Shown in pieces: positions 1 through 7,687 of a DNA stretch of 64,000 bases. The notes beneath the pieces were generated by a model. It was not told the DNA's origin, searched no databases, and worked only from the letters and a program-made list of their open reading frames with translations. The DNA is from Kerstersia similis (GTDB taxonomy: Bacteria > Pseudomonadota > Gammaproteobacteria > Burkholderiales > Burkholderiaceae_B), in NCBI RefSeq assembly GCF_965139615.1, contig NZ_CBCSIQ010000011.1, positions 1 to 64,000 of the forward strand. Direction: 5' to 3'. The first letter of the stretch is position 1, and each line of letters begins with the position of its first letter. Position numbers and translations under genes: made by a program.

Positions 1-699
1 GTCTGTGTCTGTGCTGGCGCTGGTGGCACGTTTGCGTTTGGCAGGGATGGCAGGCGTTTGGCTGGCGTCTGCCGCGGTCGGTGCCGGGGCGCTGGGCTGC
101 GCCAGCAGGCCCCATAGATAGTCCAGCAGTTCGGTGTCGCTGGGCAGTGCCGCGCCGGTGACAGCCAGGGCGTCGGAGGCTTCGATGTCACTGTGCAGGA
201 AGTATTGGACGAGGCCGCCCATGGTGACGAGCAGCAGGCCCGGTGGGACGTCGGCACGTAAGACGCCAGCGTTTTGTGCCGCTTGTACGACCGGTACGAA
301 GAGTTGATTCAGTTGCTGCGAGCGCGATTTGCGTTCCTGCCGGGGAGCCCCCAGTACTCGCCAGAGCTGGAAGCGCAGGGATTGCGGGTGCGCGCGCCAG
401 TACCGCATGTAGGCCGCCAGCATTTGACGCATGCTGGTGCCGGTGTCCTGTTGCGGGGGCGCCAGCGCGGCTTGCAGGGCTTCGATGAACTCATCGGATA
501 TGCGCTGCCCCACCAGGTTCCACAGGCTTTCCTTGTCTTTGAAATGGTGGTGGATCAGAGCGGCGGAAACGCCGGCCTCGGCGGCAATCTCGCGGGTGGT
601 GGCGCCATCGAAACCGTGCTTGGCGAAAACGGTCAGCGCCGCCGCAACAATGCGGTCGCGGGCATCGACGGTTGTGTAAACCTTGCGGAGTTCGGGCAT
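1..699 (-). CDS. TetR/AcrR family regulator (3' end cut by window edge)
   Basis: The reading frame runs open from the start codon to base 1, so the C-terminus lies outside the window; at least 233 codons are present. The N-terminus carries a classic TetR helix-turn-helix: RIVAAALTVFAKHGFDGATT, then REIAAEAGVSAALIHHHFKD. The visible end is an Ala/Pro/Lys-rich tail, longer than is usual for the family. Three in-frame ATGs lie close together (first bases 708, 705 and 699). An AGGA about nine bases before the third favours 699. It is divergent from the MFS exporter at 1252, with a perfect palindrome between them, so it probably represses that exporter and itself. The ligand cannot be told from sequence. 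Confidence 0.85.
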   Translation of the reverse strand, partial: MPELRKVYTTVDARDRIVAAALTVFAKHGFDGATTREIAAEAGVSAALIHHHFKDKESLWNLVGQRISDEFIEALQAALAPPQQDTGTSMRQMLAAYMRYWRAHPQSLRFQLWRVLGAPRQERKSRSQQLNQLFVPVVQAAQNAGVLRADVPPGLLLVTMGGLVQYFLHSDIEASDALAVTGAALPSDTELLDYLWGLLAQPSAPAPTAADASQTPAIPAKRKRATSASTDTD

Positions 700-1107
700 G
701 TGCATCATTCCTGCAAAAACATAGCCAGGGGTGCCGGCCAAGCATTCGTTCCGGCCAGTCTGCCTGCGTGCCAGCGTGCCAACAGGTCGCCCGGCGTGTG
801 TGCCGCATGGCTAATCGGCCGGGTATGCGCTGCTAAGTGGCTCAAGCCATCAATCATAGTGGAGGACGCCGCATTGTCACAGCTGGGGGCGGCCCGCCGA
901 TGGCGCGCGAGGCCATGCGCTTGCGCTACTGCCCGGCATGCTGCCGACCTGGGAATACGCCTTGTGGGGCAGCGCCGGGGGCAGGCCATGAATGGTCGGG
1001 TCGCTCGTTCTCCCTGATTCGGCAAGACAGGCGTTCCGGAAAATTTGACGATGTGACGATGGCACTGCGATGCGACGCGATTGACGATCTGATTGATTGG
1101 TTGATAG

Positions 1108-1125
1108 ACTGATCAAATGATCAGT
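1108..1125. promoter_or_regulatory. Perfect inverted repeat, candidate TetR operator
   Basis: ACTGATCA-AA-TGATCAGT is an exact 8+8 palindrome with a 2-bp spacer in the 552-bp gap (700-1251) between the divergent TetR and MFS genes. Its size and symmetry fit a TetR dimer site. A weak TTGACG -35-like hexamer lies just upstream at 1081. I see no gene or other structure in the rest of this gap. Confidence 0.5.
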
Positions 1126-1251
1126 GCGGGTAATGGAGGATCTGTTGCCGGTATTGATGCGCGGGTTTTAGGCGCAGACGCGGGCAGGCGCCCGGATTTT
1201 CTCGGGCGCGTGCCCGGTGCTTTTCACAGTGACTGACTTCACCCGGTTCCC

Positions 1252-2562
1252 ATGACATCCCAGCATCAGCTCTCGCGAACGGATAGGCCGTCGCAGCGTC
1301 AGGTCACGCGTGCCCTGCTCAGCATTTACCTTGCGTTGTTTGCGGCAGCGGCAGCCATGTCCTGCGTGTTTGCCATTCTGCCGGCGGTCGGGCGCGGGCT
1401 GGGCTTGAGCGAAACCCAGCTGGGCTGGGTGGTTGCGCCTGCGGCCCTGGCGTTTGTGTTGTTTGGGCCGGTATGGGGCAGGCTGGGGCAATATCTATCC
1501 GCCAAAGCCATTTGTACCGGTGCATTGCTGACCATGATGGTTTTCAATCTGCTGTTCGGCTACACCATGGCCTGGCGCAGCGCAGGTGTCATTTCGCTGG
1601 CGGCCTGCTTTGCCATGCTGGTATTCAGCCGCGTGATGCTGTCGCCTTTTTCCGCTGCCCTATTGCCTACGGCGCAGGCCTATATTGCCCGCGTGACGGA
1701 AGGGACGGCCCGTTCGCGGGCGCTGGCAGGGATGGGCGCCAGCTTCGCGCTGGGCCTGGTTGCGTCGCCGGGGCTGGCGGCTGTGGCTACCCGTGCGGGC
1801 TTGCTCGTGCCGTTCTATGTGGTGGCCGCCCTGCTCCTGCTGGCTGCGGGCGCGTGCTGGCTGTACCTTCCAAGCGGGGCGCAGCAGGCGGCTGGCGGGC
1901 ATCAGGCGGTAACAGCCGCAACATCCGAAACTTCTGCTGCGCAGGCGCAAAGGGTGCACGCGGCACCGTCGGCGCAACCGAGGCATACGGCTTGGGCCGA
2001 TCTTTGGCAGCCGTTGTCGGTATTGACCTTGTTATATGTCATCTACGGCATTCTCATGCAGGTCACTGGCTTTCGCATGCAGGATCAGTTTCATCTGGCT
2101 GGCACCCAGGCGACCCAATATGCGGGGGCGGCCTTGATGGCGACCGCTGCGACGCTGGTTGGCGCGCAAATGGCGCTCTCGAAAGTCTCCATTCCCAACC
2201 CGCGCACGCAGCGCCGGCTGGTTTTGATTGGCGGTCTGCTCGGGGCGTTGGGGCTGGCCGTGCTGATCACGGATGCCGGATTTACCTTACAGCTGGCCGG
2301 CATGGGCCTGTTTGGGCTCAGCCTGGGCACCTTCCTGCCCTTTCTGCTCAGTCTGCTGACCCACCGTGCCCAGGACGCCGGCGATCAGGCGCGAGTCGGT
2401 GGTCTGAGCGGCGCCGCGCAAGGCCTGGGCATGATGATAGGCCCGCTGCTGGGAGCGTCCAGCTACCGAATGAGCATGCATCTGCCCTATTGGATTGCGA
2501 CGGTCGCAATTGTGCTGGCCGGTGCGATTTATGCTCGGACTAGCCGGGTGCGGGGGGCATGA
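1252..2562 (+). CDS. MFS transporter, probable drug/metabolite exporter
   Basis: A 436-residue hydrophobic protein with the 12-helix layout of the major facilitator superfamily. Helices 1-6 are followed by a long hydrophilic central loop (about residues 205-245, rich in Ala, Gln and His) and then helices 7-12. A motif-A-like GPVWGRLGQYLSAKA follows helix 2. The C-terminal half has GLSGAAQGLGMMIGPLLGA, a glycine-rich stretch common in antiporter-type members. The divergent TetR gene and the palindrome upstream suggest inducible efflux. Substrate and direction of transport are inference from context only. Confidence 0.8.
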   Translation: MTSQHQLSRTDRPSQRQVTRALLSIYLALFAAAAAMSCVFAILPAVGRGLGLSETQLGWVVAPAALAFVLFGPVWGRLGQYLSAKAICTGALLTMMVFNLLFGYTMAWRSAGVISLAACFAMLVFSRVMLSPFSAALLPTAQAYIARVTEGTARSRALAGMGASFALGLVASPGLAAVATRAGLLVPFYVVAALLLLAAGACWLYLPSGAQQAAGGHQAVTAATSETSAAQAQRVHAAPSAQPRHTAWADLWQPLSVLTLLYVIYGILMQVTGFRMQDQFHLAGTQATQYAGAALMATAATLVGAQMALSKVSIPNPRTQRRLVLIGGLLGALGLAVLITDAGFTLQLAGMGLFGLSLGTFLPFLLSLLTHRAQDAGDQARVGGLSGAAQGLGMMIGPLLGASSYRMSMHLPYWIATVAIVLAGAIYARTSRVRGA

Positions 2563-2633
2563 TCGCGGGAAGTCTGCTGAGGACGTTTTGCGTCATCTCA
2601 CGGTGGCGTTTTCGAGTGGTTGTTCATTGATGT

Positions 2634-3629
2634 TCACATCTTCTCGCCATCCTCGGTCTTAAGCAGCACGAAGTGCTCAATCAGCCGCACCATCAGTTCT
2701 TTCTGGTCCGGCAAACTCTCGGCCACCAGCAGCGCCAGCGCCACCAGCGTGTTGTCGTTGATGAGCTGCTCCACCGGCCGCGCCAGCAGATGCTGGTTCA
2801 GTCGCAGATACCACAGGAACAGGAACGACCCCGTGCGCTTGTTGCCATCGGCCAGCGGGTGGTTCTTGATGACGAAGTACAGGAGATGCGCGGCGCGGCT
2901 GGCCACGTTTGGGTAGAACCATTCGTCGCCGAAACCCTGCTCGATGGTGGCGATGGCGGATGCCAGCCCGTCCCCGCGTAACTGGCCGAACAATTCCGTC
3001 GCTTCGCCTTTGGTGATCAATTCCGCCTTCAATTGCGCCATCGCCGTTAACGCATCGTCCAGCGCCAGTCCGCGCATATCATGCTGGCGGGTGTCCAACG
3101 CGCTCAGGCTCTGCTCGTCATAGCCTTGCAGCAAACTCCAACTGCGGGCGTAATCGCCAATTACCTGTAATACCGCATGACCTTCATCCGACACCAACTG
3201 CTGGTTGGCTAGCGTGCGCGACAGCAGGCTCACCGCCTGTTCGAATTCGATGCCGCGCTCGACCAGGCGGCGCTGGTTGAGTGTGTAGCCATCGACCAAA
3301 TGCTGGCGCAGCACGTGGGTGGCCCACTTGCGGAACTGCACACCACGCGGCGATTTGACCCGGTAGCCCACCGAGATGATCACATCGAGGTTGTAGAACC
3401 GTACTGGCTTGTCGGAGCCAGCAATGTGCAAATTTTGCACATTGCTTATTTCATCCAACTCACCTTCTTTGAAAACGTTGCCGATGTGGCGCGTGATGAC
3501 CGAACGGTCGCGACCGAACAGCTCGGCAATTTGATCCTGGCGCAGTCAGACCGTTTCATGATCCAAGGAAACGTCCAACTGAATCTGGCCGTCATCCGAT
3601 TGATAAATGGCAAGGTTTGCTTGGCGCAT
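2634..3629 (-). pseudogene. RhuM-family protein with Fic/DOC domain, broken by an in-frame TGA
   Basis: From an ATG at 3629 (MRQANLAIYQSDDGQ...) the frame gives a normal 331-residue RhuM-type protein except that codon 28 (bases 3548-3546) is TGA. The family has Trp there, in an ETVWL-type motif; here it reads HETV-stop-LRQDQIAELFGRD. Downstream the frame is intact. The RhuM core includes DRSVITRHIGNVFKEGEL and LDVIISVGYRVKS. A C-terminal Fic motif, HPLADGNKRTGSFLF, would be the AMPylation/phosphotransfer loop. Reinitiation could yield a protein from MDEIS at 3458 (274 residues) lacking the N-terminal DNA-binding-like part. A sequencing error or read-through are alternatives. RhuM proteins are typical island cargo. 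Confidence 0.8.
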
Positions 3630-3657
3630 TTTTAAGGCAGCTCCTGCTTGGGAACCA

Positions 3658-4497
3658 TCAATGAAAATCTTGCTGCATCTTGGCAATCAATCGCTTTGTA
3701 TATTCCTCGGACTGCCAGTCATATTGAGAACATGGAGATGTCGAAGGATGTTTGCGAGTCCACAAGAAGTGCTGATGATTTTCTTCATAAAAACCATAAA
3801 TGCCGTCTAGCAGTGCAGAATTCGTCAAAGGGTTGCGCGACACATCCATGGTTTTAGGAAACCAAGTGTCACGCGCCAAAGGATATGCAGAGAAATGGCC
3901 TAATAGTGGATCCGGGCAATTGCGAATCAGGCGGCCATGTGAACGGTGCATCAAATCTGCAGGGAGCATGTCGTGTCTGACGCTTTCCAATAGCGCGCAC
4001 TGACCACTGTCTGCATCGAGTATTTTTGTCATTTGCAGTTCTCGCCATGCTTCTTTTGGACTCTGATCGGAAACAATCAAGTGTCCCACGGCTACATAAG
4101 GGAAGCCGACAGCCAGTAAGCCTTTGGCCTGCGAAAATCCGTATTGATTCGGCGATTTTTGCTGTTGCAAAAAACGGGCTCGAATGATTTTCACCTCTAT
4201 GGCGAGCGTATGCGAAAGCACTAACTGATCCCCTTCGTAGGGGATCACCAGGACATCTATATCGCCCGGAAACCGAAGGCCGGGCAATACTTTTTCACTG
4301 GGGATGAAGGTTCCAATCATAACCCCACTGTCTATTGGCATGTTCTGGAAGAAGGTTGGAAGCAAGCCGCGGTACACCTCACCAAACAATGGCCGATTGC
4401 CAAGCCACGCGTAGGTCACGCAACGTTCGTCATGCTTGGCCGACTGGCCCGAGGCCAGCGCATGCGCCATGCAGCTCACTTCCGGCACCAGTGCCAT
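3658..4497 (-). CDS. Hypothetical protein with PD-(D/E)XK nuclease-like motifs
   Basis: A 279-residue protein I do not recognise by name. Residues 78-103 read GDIDVLVIP...AIEVK, so D79/D81 and E101-x-K103 have the spacing of the acidic and ExK motifs of the PD-(D/E)XK nuclease fold. They are followed by QAKGL at about 124-128, a common helix motif in that fold. There is no signal peptide or membrane segment. It lies just upstream of the broken RhuM gene on the same strand, in DNA visibly more AT-rich than its surroundings, beside the 3' end of mnmE. A restriction- or defence-related role is inference from motif and context. Confidence 0.6.
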   Translation of the reverse strand: MALVPEVSCMAHALASGQSAKHDERCVTYAWLGNRPLFGEVYRGLLPTFFQNMPIDSGVMIGTFIPSEKVLPGLRFPGDIDVLVIPYEGDQLVLSHTLAIEVKIIRARFLQQQKSPNQYGFSQAKGLLAVGFPYVAVGHLIVSDQSPKEAWRELQMTKILDADSGQCALLESVRHDMLPADLMHRSHGRLIRNCPDPLLGHFSAYPLARDTWFPKTMDVSRNPLTNSALLDGIYGFYEENHQHFLWTRKHPSTSPCSQYDWQSEEYTKRLIAKMQQDFH

Positions 4498-4680
4498 CTC
4501 ATCCTCCGTATGTCCAGGTAGAGGGAAGAAAGCAATCCGCCAGCTACTTGGAGCGGAACTTGGACATAAAAATGAGGTGTCTTGACTGTATCACCGAATC
4601 CGTTAGAGGAAAAAAATCCCTCTATTTATCAGGCTTACAGGCACATCAGCAGACTTCAGTGGATGTCCCTGGACCCCACA

Positions 4681-6105
4681 TCACTTCCCGATGCAGAAGC
4701 TGGAGAAAATCATCCCCAGCAAGTCATCGCTGCTGACTTTACCGGTGATTTCCCCCAGCGCGTCGTGCGCCAGTCGCAATTCCTCGGCGAACAGGTCCAG
4801 TACGGTGTCGTTCTGGGCGGCGTGCAGGGCTGCTATTTCCAGGTGGGCGCTGGCGAGATTCAGGGCTTCTACGTGGCGGGCGCGGGCGAGCCAGGGGGAG
4901 GCTTCGCCCGGCGTCCAGCCGGCAAGCTGCAGCAGTTGCTGGCGCAGCGCGTCCAGGCCGTCGCCACGCTTGGCTGAGATGCCGATGGTAGTCAGGGCAT
5001 GGTGCGTGCCTGTCTGGCCGTTCTCGGGCTGCACGGGGACTGTGTCCGGGGCGGGCTGCCAGGCCGTGCCGCTTTCCTTTTCCACGAGGTCGATTTTGTT
5101 GAAGACCTGCAGCACCGGCACGCCCGGACGACAGTGGGCCAGGATGCGCGCGCTGATGGCCTGTATCGGCAGGCGGGCATCCTGCAGGTGCAGGACGATG
5201 TCGGCGTTGGCGATTTCGTTCCAGCTGCGCTCTATGCCCAGACTTTCCACGATGTCGTCGGTGTCGCGCAGGCCGGCAGTGTCGATGATGTGCAGCGGGA
5301 CGCCATCGAGGTGGATTTCCTGGGTGACTTTGTCCCGCGTGGTGCCGGCGATGGGGGTGACGATGGCGATGTCTTCGCCCGCCAGGGCGTTGAGCAGGCT
5401 GGATTTGCCGACGTTGGGTTCCCCTGCCAGCACGACTTTCAGGCCGTCGCGCAAGGCGACGCCCTGGCGGGTTTTGGCGAGAATGTCCGCCAGCTCCTCG
5501 CGCAGGCCCGCCAGCGTGGCGGCGGCCTGGTATTTTTCCAGGAAGTCGATTTCTTCTTCAGGGAAGTCCAGCGTGGCTTCCACCAGGATGCGCAGATGAG
5601 TGATGCGGTCAGCCAGATCATTGACCTTGGCCGAGAACACGCCAGATAGCGAGGCGACGGCGCTGCGCGCCGCTGCTTCGGAGCTGGCGTCGATCAGGTC
5701 GGCGACGGCTTCAGCCTGCGCCAGATCCAGGCGGCCATTGAGAAAGGCACGCTGGGTGAATTCACCAGGCGCAGCCAGCCGCAAGCCATGCACCCGGCCT
5801 GCCTCCAGGCAGCGTTGCAAAAGCCGGCGCAGCACGGCCGGCCCGCCGTGGCCTTGCAGTTCCAGCACGTCTTCCCCCGTGTAGGAATGCGGGCCGGGGA
5901 AATGAATGGCAATGCCTTCGTCGATGGTGCCGCCGTCGCCATCCCGGAAAGGCAGAAAGTGCGCGTGGCGCGGTTTCAGATCCTGCCCCAGCAGGGCGTG
6001 AATCAGGGGCCCGAGTGCCAGACCAGACAGGCGGATGATGCCGATACCGGCGCGGCCTGGCGCAGTGGCGATAGCGACTATGGGCTTGGCATCGAGAATA
6101 GACAT
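4681..6105 (-). CDS. mnmE: tRNA uridine-5-carboxymethylaminomethyl(34) synthesis GTPase MnmE
   Basis: A full-length 474-residue MnmE/TrmE. With MnmG it modifies the wobble uridine of certain tRNAs. The N-terminal tetrahydrofolate-binding domain starts MSILDAKPIVAIATAPGRAGIGIIRLSG. The embedded G domain shows the P-loop GEPNVGKSSLLNAL, the IAGTTRD switch I, DTAGLRDTDD and an NKID guanine-specificity motif. The C-terminus ends FCIGK, with the family's conserved cysteine. Unlike many betaproteobacteria, rpmH-rnpA-yidC are not upstream; a SET-domain gene is. The extreme 3' end of mnmE is a known integration target (the SGI1 site), and accessory genes do lie just beyond it here. Confidence 0.97.
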   Translation of the reverse strand: MSILDAKPIVAIATAPGRAGIGIIRLSGLALGPLIHALLGQDLKPRHAHFLPFRDGDGGTIDEGIAIHFPGPHSYTGEDVLELQGHGGPAVLRRLLQRCLEAGRVHGLRLAAPGEFTQRAFLNGRLDLAQAEAVADLIDASSEAAARSAVASLSGVFSAKVNDLADRITHLRILVEATLDFPEEEIDFLEKYQAAATLAGLREELADILAKTRQGVALRDGLKVVLAGEPNVGKSSLLNALAGEDIAIVTPIAGTTRDKVTQEIHLDGVPLHIIDTAGLRDTDDIVESLGIERSWNEIANADIVLHLQDARLPIQAISARILAHCRPGVPVLQVFNKIDLVEKESGTAWQPAPDTVPVQPENGQTGTHHALTTIGISAKRGDGLDALRQQLLQLAGWTPGEASPWLARARHVEALNLASAHLEIAALHAAQNDTVLDLFAEELRLAHDALGEITGKVSSDDLLGMIFSSFCIGK

Positions 6106-6115
6106 GGCAATGGCT

Positions 6116-6420
6116 TGTGGATAACTCTGTTGATAAAGCGTCTGGCCTGCTGGCGGCCTGCATATTTCCGCGCCTGGCCCCGCTTGATACGGCTGGATTC
6201 GGCCAGCGTCCTGTGCCGGATCAAACCCCCATGCTAGAGGCGAGTTCGGCTTCAGACGCTGCCAGAACCAGCATTGACGCGGCTTGGCGGCGTGATGACG
6301 AGGCCGGGACAGCTCGCATCGTACCCGGCAAAAGCCGGTCTTGCACGTTTCGCCTTTGCCACGCGCTGTCGTCGCCGGCTGTTACAGCAGCGGGAGAATT
6401 GTGGATATGTTTGTGGACGA
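6116..6420. promoter_or_regulatory. Two pairs of DnaA-box-like 9-mers in the mnmE upstream gap
   Basis: The 435-bp gap between mnmE and the SET gene contains no gene. It has TGTGGATAA (6116-6124, exact complement of the TTATCCACA box) and TGTTGATAA (6128-6136, one mismatch). Further on are TGTGGATAT (6400-6408, one mismatch) and TGTGGACGA (6412-6420, two mismatches). Both pairs have the same orientation and the same 12-bp register. They could bind DnaA, or the pairing may be coincidence. No AT-rich unwinding element is evident. Confidence 0.4.
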
Positions 6421-6540
6421 CCGGAAGATCGGCCTCGGTTGGCACGGCAATTTGCGCTGCGGAACCCGGCAGAATTCTACGAAATTTCCGGGCCTTGCCG
6501 CTATTTTTGAAAGCGCGTTCTTAAGCCAATCATGGACGGG

Positions 6541-7128
6541 CTAGGCGGTGGGCGCTGCCGGTTTGCCGTCCACTTTCTTGCTGCGTTTGCGTTGTGGGGG
6601 GGCGAGCATGGTGCCGCGGCAGTTGGCTGCGCCGCAGAGGCAGTGGTACTGCTCCTTGAGCTTGCGCGTCTGCCGGCCTTCGATCACCAGGCCATAATCG
6701 TAGTTCAGCTCTTCGCCGGCACGGATGTCGCGCAGCGTGACGATATATACCCGTTTGCCGTGGCGGCCTTCCTGGGTTTCGCAATTGGGCGCGCAGGCAT
6801 GGTTGATCCAGCGGGAATCATTGCCACCGACACCACCGTCGATCACGATGCCGCTGCTGAGGGCGAAAAAGAAGGTATGGAAGGGGTCATCGGGATTGAC
6901 GGGGTGGCGGCGGTCCGCTTCGTCCTGGTCAATGCGTTCACCCTGGTATTCGAGAATTCTCGTGCCGGCAGGGATGTCTCGGGCAGCGAATACGCCCTTG
7001 CCATGTACCGGAGAGTCCGCCAGGCGATGCCAGGCGGGCGCTTCGTTGCCCGTTCGGCCAGCCGTCCGTACAGCCGCTGGTGTATCCAGGCGCTTGTCCT
7101 TGGCTGGGGAACGGGGCTTGCTACTCAC
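6541..7128 (-). CDS. SET-domain protein-lysine methyltransferase
   Basis: A 195-residue protein. A basic, disordered N-terminus (about 1-30) is followed by a complete SET domain: GKGVFAARDIPAGTRILEYQGE (SAM-binding start), then RWINHACAPNCE and GEELNYDYG (the knotted active site with the catalytic Tyr). A post-SET zinc-type motif, YHCLCGAANCRGTML, precedes a basic tail. Such proteins transfer methyl groups from S-adenosylmethionine to lysines. Bacterial targets are mostly unknown. The basic tail and the neighbouring topB, with its histone-like tail, make a DNA-associated substrate an attractive guess but no more. It reads in the same direction as topB upstream and mnmE downstream. Confidence 0.88.
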   Translation of the reverse strand: MSSKPRSPAKDKRLDTPAAVRTAGRTGNEAPAWHRLADSPVHGKGVFAARDIPAGTRILEYQGERIDQDEADRRHPVNPDDPFHTFFFALSSGIVIDGGVGGNDSRWINHACAPNCETQEGRHGKRVYIVTLRDIRAGEELNYDYGLVIEGRQTRKLKEQYHCLCGAANCRGTMLAPPQRKRSKKVDGKPAAPTA

Positions 7129-7631
7129 GCAATCTGGCCGTTCTTGCTGCTCGGCTGCCGGGCATGCTCATGCCCGTCTTGCGGCGTTTCATTACGAGGA
7201 TTACAGGGAACAAACTCACGGCGGCTAGGACGCCAGCCCAGGGATGTACGCGACGGCGCGCGGTGCTGAATCATGATGATGAGGAACGTGAAAGACAGGC
7301 AATGCCCGACCGGGCGAATTATAGGCCTGCGTTTTTGCACTTGCAGCATTCGCGGTTCGCAGGGAGTCAGACCGTTCCGAAAAGGCAACAGATCACAGGC
7401 CGGGGTACTGATTTGCCTAACCGGTGTTGTTGCGTGCGTGGCCCTGTCGGCGCTGGCAAAAAGCCAGCTGCGCCAGATCGCGTAAGTGCCGCTACGCGTG
7501 TCAGTTCCTCATCCGATCCGCTTGCATCCGGTGCCGGGCAAGGCACGCCCTCTTCCTGGCTCTGCGCATGGATGTGTCCGGGCGTTCCTGGCTCAGCCGG
7601 GGCCAGTTGCACAAGCCCCGCGTGCATGGCA

Positions 7632-7663
7632 AATAAAAAAGGCGTGGGAATATTTCCCACGCC
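7632..7663 (-). terminator. Rho-independent terminator of topB
   Basis: Read on the minus strand, the stem GGCGTGGGAA, a 3-base loop and TTCCCACGCC form a perfect 10-bp hairpin followed by TTTTTTATTT. It starts 25 bases beyond the topB stop codon. The rest of the 559-bp gap 7129-7687 holds only a small hairpin at 7159-7176 (CGGGCATG-CT-CATGCCCG), and I see no gene in it. Confidence 0.9.
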
Positions 7664-7687
7664 TTGCTGGCACGACACAAGCCGTGT

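Noticed and set aside
4604..4624. TAGAGG...CCTCTA hairpin downstream of mnmE as a terminator
   Set aside because: Only a 6-bp AT-containing stem with a 9-base loop and no clean T-run; too weak to call.
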